Notes: generated by a model from the sequence alone, not told the origin. A stretch of 64,000 bases of DNA from Novosphingobium sp. KA1 (GCF_017309955.1 NZ_CP021247.1:2071001-2135000); one strand, 5' to 3'; positions 1-8,329 are shown, numbered from the stretch's first letter. Program-made: numbers and translations.

Positions 1-97
1 CCTTGCCGACCAGCGGCAGGTCGCTGCGGGCGCCGACCCAGATGACGCGGTCTTCGGGGCCGAAGGTATTGCCGTGGCGGGCGAGGATCAGCCGCAT
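1..97 (-). CDS. Histidine phosphatase family protein (partial, runs off window)
   Basis: Only the first 32 codons lie in the window; the reading frame continues past base 1. The visible N-terminus reads MRLILARHGNTFGPED, which carries the RHGNT phosphohistidine motif of the phosphoglycerate-mutase/histidine phosphatase superfamily. The ATG lies one base after the stop codon of kdsB, so the two genes are almost certainly co-transcribed and translationally coupled. Members of this superfamily are often found in capsule and surface-glycan clusters, where they may remove phosphate from sugar intermediates, but the substrate cannot be told from this fragment. Confidence 0.75.
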   Translation of the reverse strand, partial: MRLILARHGNTFGPEDRVIWVGARSDLPLVGK

Positions 98-98
98 G

Positions 99-902
99 TC
101 AGCGCGCCAGTTCGCCTTCGCGGGCGATGATCGCCTCGACCAGCGGCACATCTTCGGGCGCATCGACCGAGGCATGGGTGCGGCCCCGGTAGTCGACCGG
201 GACGACACGGATGGTCATGCCGTTTTCGAGCGCGCGCAATTGCTCCAGCCCCTCGGTCAGTTCGAGCGGCGAGGGCGGCAGCGCGACATAGCGGGCAAGG
301 CTCCCGGCGGTGAAGCCGTAGAGGCCGATGTGGCGATAGACCGGCGCCATTCCCGCCGTGCGCACGAAGGGGATGATCTGCTTGGAAAAGTAGAGCGCAT
401 TGCGGTGCCGGTCGAACGTCACGGTAGTGCCGCTGGCGGGGGCGACTGCCTTGTGGGCCTTGAACGCGGCCAGTTCGTCCTTGCCGAGCGCGACCGCCGG
501 GGTGACGATGTCGAAGTCCGGCTCGCTGTCGGCCGCGGTATCGCTGGCGCCTGCGAATTCCGCGACCATTGCCGCCAGGACCCACGGCGGCGTCAGCACC
601 GCATCGCCCTGGAGGTTGATGAGCGCGGTCTCGGTGATGCCCGCGCTTGCCGCCGCCTCGGCCATGCGCTCGGTACCGTTGCGGCAGGTCGGCGACGTCA
701 GCACCGCCTCGCCGCCGAACACGGCGGCGTGCTCGGCGATGCGGCGGTCCTCGGTGCAGATCACCACGCGCGAGACGCCGGGAACGGCGCTGGCGATGCG
801 CCAGACCCGCTCCAGCATGGTCATGCCGGCAATCGCCAGCATGGGCTTTCCCGGCAGGCGGGAGGAGCCGAAGCGGGCGGGGATGACGATGGCGGCGCTC
901 AT
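99..902 (-). CDS. kdsB: 3-deoxy-manno-octulosonate cytidylyltransferase
   Basis: A 267-residue cytoplasmic nucleotidyltransferase that activates Kdo with CTP to give CMP-Kdo, the donor used for lipid A-Kdo and for Kdo-linked capsules. The N-terminal IPARFGSSRLPGKPM is the classic KdsB nucleotide-binding signature (PAR..S.R.PGK), followed by ERV and VVICTEDRRI. NLQGDAVL corresponds to the metal-binding NxQGD segment. The C-terminal region has YRHIGLYGF, as in the family, and length is slightly above the usual 245-260 residues. It sits in a leftward run with a methyltransferase and kdsD, 19 bases after the methyltransferase, which argues for a dedicated Kdo supply within a polysaccharide locus; whether this is the only kdsB in the genome is unknown. 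Confidence 0.93.
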   Translation of the reverse strand: MSAAIVIPARFGSSRLPGKPMLAIAGMTMLERVWRIASAVPGVSRVVICTEDRRIAEHAAVFGGEAVLTSPTCRNGTERMAEAAASAGITETALINLQGDAVLTPPWVLAAMVAEFAGASDTAADSEPDFDIVTPAVALGKDELAAFKAHKAVAPASGTTVTFDRHRNALYFSKQIIPFVRTAGMAPVYRHIGLYGFTAGSLARYVALPPSPLELTEGLEQLRALENGMTIRVVPVDYRGRTHASVDAPEDVPLVEAIIAREGELAR

Positions 903-921
903 CGACGGCGACTCCGGGGGC

Positions 922-1503
922 TCAGGGCTTGAACGCGAACCAGGTCGGGTAGCGCGAGTTCCAGCTGTCCTCGCTGCATTCGATCACGAAAAGTTCGAGG
1001 CCGTTGCGGGCGACGAAGTCGTCGACCGCGGAGACCACCAGCGGCCAGTCGGCATGGTAGTCGTCGCCGGCGATGATGCCGCCCTGCTTGAGCTTGGGGT
1101 ACCATTCCCAGAAGGTCTTGCCGCCTTCCTCGCCGTTGTGGGCGTAGCCGTCGACATAGATGAAATCGAGCGAGTCCTCGCCGAACAGGTGCGAGGCCTC
1201 GTCGAAGCGCATGCGCAGGATCGAGTTGCGGTCGCGGTAGGCGTTGAGGCGCACGATCGCCTCCATGTACTGCGCGGTGCCGTGGCCGCGGTCGCCCGCC
1301 CAGGCATCGACGCTGAACAGGTAGCCGATCTGCGAACGCTCGAAGATGCGCTGCGAGAAATCGCCCGCGGCGACGCCCAGTTCGATGCCGATGCCGCCGG
1401 GGCGGATCAGCGTGGCGACGTCGTCGCGGCGGTTGAAGCCGGCGATCCTCGCCCGCAGGGTTTCGTCGATGCGGAAGCCGGTGTCTAGGATGGTAGCGAT
1501 CAT
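922..1503 (-). CDS. Class I SAM-dependent methyltransferase
   Basis: A 193-residue protein with a Rossmann-type methyltransferase core. GIELGVAAGDFSQRI near residues 38-52 matches motif I (E-x-G-x-x-x-G) of the Methyltransf_24 type, and LDFIYVDGYAHNGEEGG near residues 115-130 is the acidic post-II region. The later GGIIAGDDYH is also typical of the sugar/rhamnosyl O-methyltransferase group. The start has a strong ribosome-binding site (GGGGGAA, six bases before the ATG). Lying between kdsD and kdsB, it is most simply a glycan-modifying methyltransferase, but the acceptor is not shown by sequence. Confidence 0.8.
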   Translation of the reverse strand: MIATILDTGFRIDETLRARIAGFNRRDDVATLIRPGGIGIELGVAAGDFSQRIFERSQIGYLFSVDAWAGDRGHGTAQYMEAIVRLNAYRDRNSILRMRFDEASHLFGEDSLDFIYVDGYAHNGEEGGKTFWEWYPKLKQGGIIAGDDYHADWPLVVSAVDDFVARNGLELFVIECSEDSWNSRYPTWFAFKP

Positions 1504-1542
1504 TTCAATTCCCCCGGTTGAAGTGGTGTCGGTTCGCGCCGG

Positions 1543-2556
1543 TCAGGGACGCAGCAATTCGTAGCTCTGGATCATGCCGGAAAGGCGCCCTTCGCCGTCC
1601 ACGACGGGCACTACCGAAAGCGGGCGACCGGCCTCCTGCAGCAGCAGCAGGACATCGGCGACGACGCCGTCCTCGCCGATCACCACGGGGCCGGTCTTCA
1701 TGACGTCGGCGGTGCGGGCGGCGTAGAGGTCGCGGCGGGCCTCGATCAGGCGGCGCACGTCGCCGTCGACGACAAGGCCGAGCAGGCGGTTGTCCTGGTC
1801 GACCACGCAGACCGCGCCCATGCACCCGGCGGAGATCACCGCGATCATCTCGGCCACGCTGGCATCGGGGGATACGGTCGGCAGGTCAGCGCCCTTGCGC
1901 ATCAGGTGGCGCACCGGGATCATGTGGCGGCCGAGCAGCCCGGCGGGGTGGTGGCGCAGGAAATCCTCGCGGGTGAAGCCCCGCGCACGGCTGGCGGCGA
2001 CGGCAAGGGCATCGCCGATCGCCATCTGCAGGGTCGTGCTGGAGGTGGGGGCCATGCCGATGTGGTCGGCCTCGCCCTCAAGGTCCATCAGCACGAGATG
2101 GTCGACCACTTGCGCCAGCGGCGAGCGGGCGCGGCCGATCACGCCGATCAGCGGGCACTGGCGCGCCTTGAGGATCGGCAGGATGCGCATGATCTCCTCG
2201 GTCGAACCGCTGTTGGAGAACAGCAGCACGACGTTTTCGGTCTGCACCGCGCCAAGATCGCCATGCGCGGCCTCGGCGGCATTGAGAAAGAACGCGGCGG
2301 TGCCGAGGCTGGAGAAGGTTGCCGCCACTTTTGCCGCGACCAGGCCCGACTTGCCGATGCCGAGGCAGACCACCGGCCGCTGCTGCGCGGCGAGCAGGGC
2401 GACGACGGCAGCCATGGCGGCATGATCGGCACGCAGGAAGTGGCTTAGTGCATCGCGCTCGGCGGCCAGCACCTCGCGGAACCACTGGGTGCGGGGATCC
2501 TCGTGGACAGCGGCGGTGTCCGCGCGGTCGAAGGCGGAGATGGCGGCGTTCAGCAT
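1543..2556 (-). CDS. kdsD: D-arabinose-5-phosphate isomerase (KpsF/GutQ family)
   Basis: A 337-residue enzyme that converts ribulose-5-phosphate to arabinose-5-phosphate, the first committed step towards Kdo. An N-terminal SIS domain (about residues 45-185) carries LGIGKSGLVAAK, AAEAAHGDLGAV and SNSGSTEE; a C-terminal pair of CBS domains follows (about 210-337). The internal ATG at 2556 is chosen because it gives the family's usual length and overlaps the end of the upstream gene by seven bases; the longer upstream frame only mirrors that gene. Together with kdsB it shows that Kdo precursor synthesis is one job of this leftward operon. A paralogue for lipopolysaccharide elsewhere in the genome is likely but not visible here. 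Confidence 0.92.
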   Translation of the reverse strand: MLNAAISAFDRADTAAVHEDPRTQWFREVLAAERDALSHFLRADHAAMAAVVALLAAQQRPVVCLGIGKSGLVAAKVAATFSSLGTAAFFLNAAEAAHGDLGAVQTENVVLLFSNSGSTEEIMRILPILKARQCPLIGVIGRARSPLAQVVDHLVLMDLEGEADHIGMAPTSSTTLQMAIGDALAVAASRARGFTREDFLRHHPAGLLGRHMIPVRHLMRKGADLPTVSPDASVAEMIAVISAGCMGAVCVVDQDNRLLGLVVDGDVRRLIEARRDLYAARTADVMKTGPVVIGEDGVVADVLLLLQEAGRPLSVVPVVDGEGRLSGMIQSYELLRP

Positions 2557-4319
2557 GGCTGCGCTCCAGCCAGCGCGGCCTGAAGCTGCAGGTTTTCGCG
2601 CTGCAGGTCGGTGTTCCAGGTAGCGAGCCCGAAACGGCGCACGTCGACCTGGCGCCAGAACAGGCCGGGGTCGCGCTCCAGCAGCGGGAGCTTGGCGAGC
2701 GCATTGGCACACTGCGAGCCCATGTCGATCACTTCGGCCAGTTCGGTAAGGTAGAACGGCAACGGCCGGGCGGGATCGCCCATGTGCTCGGCGTGGGGGC
2801 TGGCAGCTGCCGCGAGGGCTACCGCGAGGCCGCGTTGCAGCGCTTCGCGGGCCGCCTCGACCTCGCCCTCGGCAATGTCCAGGCGGGCCTCGTAGAAAGC
2901 CGCGCCGACCGCCTTGGTGGCGAGGATCGGCGAGAAGCGGGCCCAGTCGGCGTCCGCCGCGGCGCGGTACCAGCGCCGGGCCGAGGCCCGGTCGCCGACG
3001 AGTTCGCAGAGGCGTCCGGCCAGGAACGCCAGCGAGATCTTCCAGCGCGCGACATGGGGCGGTACCTCCGGCCCGTTGGTCTCCGGCGCCTCGACATAGC
3101 TGGTGATGGCGTCGATCAGCGGTCCTGCCTGGCTGCCGGCGCGGGTTTCCAGCACGCGGTAGCCATAGACGGTGAGCGCCGCGCCCTGATCCGCCGAACC
3201 GGGGCGGGTGTTGCTCACGACATGTTCGGCGAGGCGGGCGAGGGTCTCGTCGTTGCGCAGCCGTTCGCCCATCTGCACCATCGGGCGGTAGAGCCAGGGA
3301 TTGTCATAGGCATTGCCGAAATCGGCCAGGACCGGGATCGCGGCGTCGCTGGCACCTCCGTCAAGCGCGGCAGGGCGGTAGGCATCGCGGTGCCCGGCGC
3401 CCGCCAGGGGGTTGGCCGAGGCCAGCACCAGCAGCCAGGGGCCGGTGCTGTTGCCGCCGAGCGGGACCGGCATGAAGGCGCGCGGGCCGATCGGGTCCTG
3501 CGTGAGCAGGCCTTGTTCGTGGCGCATCTCGATGAGGAAGCGGCTGGAGAGCGCCGCGCTCAATTCCGGCCAACCCTCGGGCAGCGGTTCATGCGGCGCG
3601 GCGGCGCGGCGGATCGCGAGGATCAGCCGGCCATCGAACTTGAGCAGGTTCAGGTAGCGATCGAGCAGGGCTTCCCAGCCCGCCGCGGTGTCCGGCTGGA
3701 CGGCGACCACGCTGTCGAGCGAATGCGGCGTGATCGCCGCGTATTCGCTGCCGGTCAGCACGCGTGCGGCCTGGCTCAGCGCGGCGACGATGCGGGCGCC
3801 ATCGGCGGCATCGGCGCCGTCGACCAGCACGGTGTCGCCGCCGCGTACCTGATCGGCGGCCAGCACGAAGCGGGCGATCATGTCGTCGGCGTCGATGCCG
3901 GGACGGGAGAGCAGGCCGCCGCCATCGCCGCTTGCACGGCGCTCGTAGAAGCTCAGGGCCGGCAGGGCGTGGCCCGTGCGCTGGGCATAGTCGGGCAGGG
4001 TCATGTCGCCGGGATGGCGGCTCCAGCCCTCGCCCAGCACGATGCCTTCGATACGCGAACGGTTCCCGGCGGCGGCGCGCAGGACCAGCCGCTCGGCGCT
4101 GCCGAGGCTGCGCAGGCGCTCGGCAAAGGCCGCCTCGCCGCCGGCCGGCGGCCATTCGAGGTAGGCGCTGCCGGCGGCGGGAGTGTCGGCACCCAGGGCG
4201 TGGATCTCGCAGCCCAGCAGCGCCAGTTCCTGCGCCAGCCGGCCATGGGCGGCCAGGTCCAGCGCGATGCGGCAGGGGCCGAGGCGCGATACGATGGCGC
4301 TGGCGTCATGGATGCTCAT
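2550..4319 (-). CDS. Uncharacterised polysaccharide-locus protein with methyltransferase-like and TPR-like regions
   Basis: A 589-residue protein I cannot assign to a named family. The first part (to about residue 90) resembles a degenerate Rossmann fold; the central part (about 160-330) includes DTVLVDGADAADGARIVAAL and LLKFDGRLILAIRR, the latter like the strand after a methyltransferase motif, yet no clear SAM-binding G-x-G-x-G is present. The C-terminal third (about 440-540) is helical with paired-helix spacing like tetratricopeptide repeats. The ATG at 4319 is preferred over an upstream frame because GGGAG precedes it. It is first in the leftward kds operon and shares a 254-base divergent promoter region with the HAD protein. 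A role in assembling or modifying a Kdo-containing glycan is inference from position. Confidence 0.7.
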   Translation of the reverse strand: MSIHDASAIVSRLGPCRIALDLAAHGRLAQELALLGCEIHALGADTPAAGSAYLEWPPAGGEAAFAERLRSLGSAERLVLRAAAGNRSRIEGIVLGEGWSRHPGDMTLPDYAQRTGHALPALSFYERRASGDGGGLLSRPGIDADDMIARFVLAADQVRGGDTVLVDGADAADGARIVAALSQAARVLTGSEYAAITPHSLDSVVAVQPDTAAGWEALLDRYLNLLKFDGRLILAIRRAAAPHEPLPEGWPELSAALSSRFLIEMRHEQGLLTQDPIGPRAFMPVPLGGNSTGPWLLVLASANPLAGAGHRDAYRPAALDGGASDAAIPVLADFGNAYDNPWLYRPMVQMGERLRNDETLARLAEHVVSNTRPGSADQGAALTVYGYRVLETRAGSQAGPLIDAITSYVEAPETNGPEVPPHVARWKISLAFLAGRLCELVGDRASARRWYRAAADADWARFSPILATKAVGAAFYEARLDIAEGEVEAAREALQRGLAVALAAAASPHAEHMGDPARPLPFYLTELAEVIDMGSQCANALAKLPLLERDPGLFWRQVDVRRFGLATWNTDLQRENLQLQAALAGAQPC

Positions 4320-4340
4320 GGCGGCTCGAATTCTCCCGTT

Positions 4341-4371
4341 GCGGATCGCCGCGCAGCAGGCGGCGATCCGC
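4341..4371 (-). promoter_or_regulatory. Perfect hairpin in the 5' leader of the kds operon
   Basis: A 10-bp perfect stem (GCGGATCGCC at 4341-4350 against GGCGATCCGC at 4362-4371) lies about 20-50 bases before the start codon of the first leftward gene. It has no U-run, so it is unlikely to be a terminator; leader stability or attenuation are possible. Further out in the same divergent region, GGCAAATTTTGCC (4456-4468) is a 13-base inverted repeat that could be an operator. Confidence 0.35.
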
Positions 4372-4573
4372 GTGAAGCGCCGCTCCGGGGAAAGGCGCGC
4401 GTTACTCGACTGGCTCAATTATAGGATAACGATCGGGCGGACGGTGGTCCGGTGCGGCAAATTTTGCCTGTGTCGTTCCGGCGGGGCCGGAGCCCCGGCA
4501 ATCCCTCTATATTGAGCCAAGCCCGTGAACCGGGACCCGTTCCCGCTCCGCCAGTCCTTATCCGAGGGATGCC

Positions 4574-6964
4574 ATGTCCAAGACTTCCATCCGCGCCGCG
4601 ACCCTGCCCAAGCTTTTTGACGTCGTGCCCGGTGACCTGAACCTTCGCTATCTCTCGCTCGACTGCTTCGACACGCTGATCTGGCGCAATACCCAGTCCC
4701 CGCAGGACCTGTTTGCCGACCTGCCGGTGGCGGGCGGGGCGATGGGCCCGCGCCGCCAGGCCGAAAGCGCCGCGCGGGTCGCCGCGCCCGATCGCCATCG
4801 CCGCTTCGAGGTCACGCTCGACGAGATCCATGCCGAGCTCTCGCCGCGTGCGGGCAAGGCCGCGCAGGCCGCGATGGTGCAGGCCGAACTCGATGCCGAG
4901 GCACGCCACTGCTTCGCCTTCGAGCCCACCCGCCAGCTGATCGTCGAGGCCAAGCGGCGCGGGCTCAAGGTCATCATCGTCTCGGACACCTACCTTTCGG
5001 AAAAGCGCCTGCGCGCCCTGATCGCACAAGTCGGCGGGGCGGACCTTGCGGCGATGATCGACCGCATCTTCTGCTCGTGCGAATATGGCGTGGGCAAGCA
5101 TGGCGGCCTGTTCCGCTTCGTGCTGAAGGAACTGGGGATCAAGCCCGAGCAGATGCTGCATGTCGGCGACAATTTCGTCGCCGACCTCACCTCGCCGCGC
5201 AAGCTCGGCATTCCCAGCGTCCATCTCGTGCAGTTCGACACCCAGGCCCAGCAGCGTCTGCGCATGGAAGCGGCGGCGTCGAGCATGATCGATCCCGCCA
5301 CCCGCGTGACCGTGCCGGTCTATCAGCCCCACCGGGCGCAGATCGCGCTGCGGGGGGATGCCGACCCGGTCTATGCCTTCGGCCACGACGTGCTTGGCCC
5401 GATCATGCATGGTTTTGCCTCGTGGATCCGCGAGGAGGCCGAGGCGATGGAAGCGGCGAGCGGGCGGCCGGTGAAGCTGCTGTTCCTCCAGCGCGATGGC
5501 CATCTTCCCGCCAAGGCCTTTGCCGCGCTCTATCCCGACTGGGCGGACCGCGCGACCGAGGCCACCATCAGCCGCGTCATCGCGGTTGCCGCAAGCTTTG
5601 TCGACGAGGCCGCGGTGCGCCGGCACATGACGCCCTGGCTGGTGCCGCATATCCAGAAGACGCTCGACAAGGCGCGCATCTGCGCGCGCCAGTTGCTGTT
5701 CGACGAGGCGGAAACCGAAGCGTTGCTGGAGGGCGACCTTGCGGGCTTCGGCAAGCGGGTGATGCAGGCGCACAACCTCAAGAAAGTGCTCAAGCGATCG
5801 GCCGAGTTCGGCGAGCGCATGTTCCGCCACTTGCGCAGCATCGGCGTCGAGCAGGGCGACACGGTGATGCTGATCGACCTTGGCTACAACGGTTCGGTGC
5901 AGAACGCGGCCGAGGCGCGGCTGCGCAAGGGCATGAAGCTCGATGTCGCCGGCCGCTACATGCTGCTGCGCGAGACGACGCCGTCGGGGCTCGACAAGAA
6001 GGGCTACTTCGACACCCGCAACTACGACTACAACGTGCTTTCGACGGTGTTCAACTCGATCTCGGTGATCGAGCAGTTCAGCACCATGTCGGTCGGTTCG
6101 GCGCTCGACTACGCGGCGGACGGCACCCCGGTGCGCGAGGCCGCTTCGGTCCCCGCCGCCCAGAGCGACTGCCGCGAGCGCGGGCAGGCGGCCTGCGTCG
6201 ACTTCATTCGCGGTGTCGGCACCGGCTTTGTCCGGCCGCCGCGCTCCGACGATAGCGACAGCCGCCGCCGTGCCGCCATGGGGGTGATGAGCCGCCTGTT
6301 GCTGATGCCGGTCGAGGCGGAAGTCGAGATGCTCAAGACCTTCAGTCACGACGCGAACTTCGGCGTCGACGACATGCTGGAGATGTCGAACCTCGAGGCG
6401 GCGCAGAAGAGCATCCGGCGCCGCGGCTTCTTCTACATGCGCAATGCCCAGCGCATGTACCTGCCGGGCGAACTCCAGCAGTTCGGCCTGCCGCTCAATC
6501 TCTCGGTCTTCGGCATCCGCCGTTTCAACCTCGAACTCGCCAAGGGCGATGTCGACATCGATGCGCTGCAACTGCCGATCCAGGTCTACGGCGGCGGTGA
6601 AAGCGCGGCCAAGACGGTCGGCGCCCACCGCACCGCCGACGGGTTCTTCCGCGCCATCGTGCCGGTGGGCATGGGCCAGTTCTCGATCGGCCTGTTCCTG
6701 GGCCGCCTGTTCCAGTTCGTGCAGTTCGAGGAGATCAGCTTGCAGCCTGCCAACAGCCTTACGGCGGAAGAGGCCACGCCGGTGGCCACGGTTACCGACG
6801 GCATGGAGGAAGTGGCCCCGGGGCTCTACCGGATCGCGGCGCCGGAAGGTTTCATGATCGTGCCTGCCGTGCCGAGCCAGGAGCAGATGCTGCTCAACCT
6901 CGTGTTCCGCCCGATCGTCACCCGCGCCGAGGCGCAGGCGGTGGAGACCCGCCAGGTCGCGTGA
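4574..6964 (+). CDS. Large HAD-superfamily protein (COG5610-like), surface polysaccharide locus
   Basis: A 796-residue soluble protein. Residues 30-34 (DCFDT) are HAD motif I with both aspartates; VIIVSDTYLS near 135-144 is motif II; GVGKHGG and HVGDNFVADL near 175-205 are the lysine and acidic motifs III and IV, so the N-terminal phosphatase-type domain looks catalytically complete. A second region contains KLLFLQRDGHLPAKAF and VMLIDLGYNGSVQ, seen in large HAD-like proteins of capsule clusters (COG5610 type). The last 200 residues are beta-rich and could bind carbohydrate. GAGGG six bases before the ATG supports the start. It is divergent from the kds operon, and a role in glycan phosphate removal or sugar transfer is inferred only from context. 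Confidence 0.75.
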   Translation: MSKTSIRAATLPKLFDVVPGDLNLRYLSLDCFDTLIWRNTQSPQDLFADLPVAGGAMGPRRQAESAARVAAPDRHRRFEVTLDEIHAELSPRAGKAAQAAMVQAELDAEARHCFAFEPTRQLIVEAKRRGLKVIIVSDTYLSEKRLRALIAQVGGADLAAMIDRIFCSCEYGVGKHGGLFRFVLKELGIKPEQMLHVGDNFVADLTSPRKLGIPSVHLVQFDTQAQQRLRMEAAASSMIDPATRVTVPVYQPHRAQIALRGDADPVYAFGHDVLGPIMHGFASWIREEAEAMEAASGRPVKLLFLQRDGHLPAKAFAALYPDWADRATEATISRVIAVAASFVDEAAVRRHMTPWLVPHIQKTLDKARICARQLLFDEAETEALLEGDLAGFGKRVMQAHNLKKVLKRSAEFGERMFRHLRSIGVEQGDTVMLIDLGYNGSVQNAAEARLRKGMKLDVAGRYMLLRETTPSGLDKKGYFDTRNYDYNVLSTVFNSISVIEQFSTMSVGSALDYAADGTPVREAASVPAAQSDCRERGQAACVDFIRGVGTGFVRPPRSDDSDSRRRAAMGVMSRLLLMPVEAEVEMLKTFSHDANFGVDDMLEMSNLEAAQKSIRRRGFFYMRNAQRMYLPGELQQFGLPLNLSVFGIRRFNLELAKGDVDIDALQLPIQVYGGGESAAKTVGAHRTADGFFRAIVPVGMGQFSIGLFLGRLFQFVQFEEISLQPANSLTAEEATPVATVTDGMEEVAPGLYRIAAPEGFMIVPAVPSQEQMLLNLVFRPIVTRAEAQAVETRQVA

Positions 6965-7221
6965 CCTGGTGCGTTTTCCAATCAGTTGGAATCACTTGAT
7001 GAATCGGAAACTGCTTGTCTTATGACATTACCGTCCGTTTGGGCCATGCTGGATTGCCCGGACCGGGGTGGCCACCCCGGTCCGGGCGGAAGGGGACGGA
7101 TCGCGAAACCGCCGGTCGTTAAGGGACCGGGTTAGAGTAGGATCGCCCCTTTCTTTTCCATCAGGCCCGAACGGATACCGGGGTTTTGGACCCGGATGAC
7201 AAGCATGGGACAGCGGAAAAG
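6965..7221 (+). ncRNA. Structured left-end region of IS110 element; candidate bridge RNA
   Basis: These 257 bases contain no gene but hold three strong hairpins: a perfect 32-base palindrome at 7056-7087, a 6-bp stem at 7112-7117/7125-7130, and a 5-bp stem at 7178-7182/7191-7195. Members of the IS110 family (for example IS621) encode a structured bridge RNA in the non-coding end next to the recombinase gene, which pairs with target and donor DNA. The position directly before this transposase fits that model. The element's exact left boundary, the RNA ends and the guide loops were not determined, so the coordinates mark the search region rather than a mapped transcript. Confidence 0.4.
7056..7087. 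repeat. Perfect 32-bp palindrome upstream of IS110 transposase
   Basis: Bases 7056-7071 are exactly repeated in inverted order at 7072-7087 with no spacer; the half-site begins GCCCGGACCGGGGTGG. In RNA it would fold as a very stable stem. It is most simply part of the structured end of the insertion element, or else the natural terminator of the preceding HAD gene into whose downstream region the element inserted. Confidence 0.75.
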
Positions 7222-8163
7222 ATGAGCGACAATCTACCACAGACAATCGGCATCGACATCTCCAAAGCGAGCCTCGATTGCCATGCCTACCCCGTCGGCG
7301 CCGAGCGCCAGTTTGCCAATACCGCCAAGGGGCACAAGGCGCTGATCGCCTGGCTGCGACAATGGCCGATCGAACGGATCGCCTACGAGGCAACCGGAAC
7401 CTATCATCGCGCACTGGAGGCGGCGCTGACCAACTGGCCTTGTGTGAAGCTCAACCCTGAACGGGCCCGGCGCTTCGCCCAGGCGACTGGCACATTGGCC
7501 AAGACTGATCGCATTGACGCCATCCTGCTGGCTCGTATGGCCGCAACCTTGCAGCCAGCGGTCAGACCCGCTCGAAGCGCACAGCAGACCCAAATGGCGG
7601 AACTCATCAATGCCCGAGACGGCTTGGTTCGTGATCGCACCGCGCTCAAAAATCGTGAGAAAAATCTCACCATCGCGTTTCTCAAGCGCCAGTGTCGCCA
7701 GCGGCTCGAACAGATCGATCGACATATCGCGGCCCTCGACGCCGAGATCTCCAACCTGATCGCCGCCGATGCCGTACTCGCTCGTCGACACCAGATACTG
7801 ACCAGCATCGCGGGTGTGGGAACGCTGACCGCCAACCAGCTCATCGCCACCATGCCCGAACTCGGCAGCCTTGAGAACAAGCAGGCCGCGTCCCTTGCCG
7901 GCCTTGCACCGATCGCGCGGCAATCCGGACAATGGAAAGGCAAAAGCTTCATCCGCGGCGGACGTGCCAACGTGAGGCAGGCCCTCTATATGCCGGCCCT
8001 CGTCGCCGCCCGATACAACCCTGATCTCAAGGCAAAATACCAACAACTCGTCACCGCAGGAAAGCCCGCCAAAATCGCCATCACCGCCGTCATGCGAAAA
8101 CTCGTCGTGACCGCAAACGCTTTGCTCAAAGCCGATAGATGCTGGGCGCAATCTCAGGCTTGA
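7222..8163 (+). CDS. IS110 family transposase
   Basis: A 313-residue recombinase of the DEDD type. The N-terminal RuvC-like part begins TIGIDISKASLDCHAY and includes AYEATGTYHRAL and LAKTDRIDAILLARM, which supply the acidic residues; the C-terminal part has LTSIAGVGTLTANQLIATMP and RGGRANVRQALYMPALV, the helix-hairpin-helix plus serine-bearing transposase_20 domain. The frame is intact, so the copy may be active. An in-frame ATG twelve codons earlier (7186) is possible, but homology to the family begins after 7222. Base composition is slightly less GC3-biased than its neighbours, as expected of a mobile gene. Confidence 0.9.
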   Translation: MSDNLPQTIGIDISKASLDCHAYPVGAERQFANTAKGHKALIAWLRQWPIERIAYEATGTYHRALEAALTNWPCVKLNPERARRFAQATGTLAKTDRIDAILLARMAATLQPAVRPARSAQQTQMAELINARDGLVRDRTALKNREKNLTIAFLKRQCRQRLEQIDRHIAALDAEISNLIAADAVLARRHQILTSIAGVGTLTANQLIATMPELGSLENKQAASLAGLAPIARQSGQWKGKSFIRGGRANVRQALYMPALVAARYNPDLKAKYQQLVTAGKPAKIAITAVMRKLVVTANALLKADRCWAQSQA

Positions 8164-8195
8164 TCATCACGGATACTCTAAGGAGAGTTTGTTTG

Positions 8196-8219
8196 AAAAA
8201 TGCCCGAATGGGCATTTTT
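8196..8219 (+). terminator. Rho-independent terminator after the transposase
   Basis: A perfect 10-bp stem, AAAAATGCCC and GGGCATTTTT, with a GAAT loop and a five-base U-run on the rightward transcript (A-run on the other strand, so it may work in both directions). It begins 32 bases after the transposase stop codon. Confidence 0.75.
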
Positions 8220-8222
8220 AGC

Positions 8223-8305
8223 GCGGCACCAGCCCACTCCCCCACCCGACCACCCAACGAATGTACCCTAGTGGGTGGTCGGGTGGGGGAGTGGGCTGGT
8301 GCCGC
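8223..8305. repeat. Perfect inverted repeat with 34-bp arms and 15-base loop
   Basis: Bases 8223-8256 (beginning GCGGCACCAGCCCACTCCC) are exactly complementary to 8272-8305, separated by a 15-base AT-richer loop at 8257-8271. No mismatch occurs in 34 pairs. It contains no gene. It sits between the transposase terminator and further small hairpins, so it may belong to the right end of the insertion, be a separate miniature element, or be a barrier to transcription between convergent genes. Confidence 0.8.
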
Positions 8306-8307
8306 CT

Positions 8308-8329
8308 AAATCCGCCCTCGGCGGATTTT
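8308..8329 (+). terminator. Terminator-like hairpin
   Basis: AAATCCGCC (8308-8316) pairs with GGCGGATTT (8320-8328) around a CTC loop and is followed by one more T. Symmetric A and U runs allow function in either direction. With its neighbours it makes four stem-loops in under 200 bases between convergent genes. Confidence 0.5.

Larger units (their letters stand above)
6980..8222 (+). mobile_element. IS110-family insertion sequence (approximate extent)
   Basis: One complete transposase gene with a structured non-coding left end and a hairpin right after the gene. IS110 elements lack conventional terminal inverted repeats and leave only a tiny core duplication, so the borders given are approximate. 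Insertion lies between the end of the HAD gene and a convergent DapA-family gene and does not visibly break a coding region. Confidence 0.6.

Noticed and set aside
2319..4424. Long open frame (about 700 codons) on the plus strand opposite the kds operon
   Set aside because: It is antisense to well-supported genes, its translation is Arg/Gly/Ala-rich without any motif, and such frames are expected in GC3-biased DNA. The same applies to long antisense frames at 4415-6628, 11032-12879, 17401-19503 and 31681-33642.
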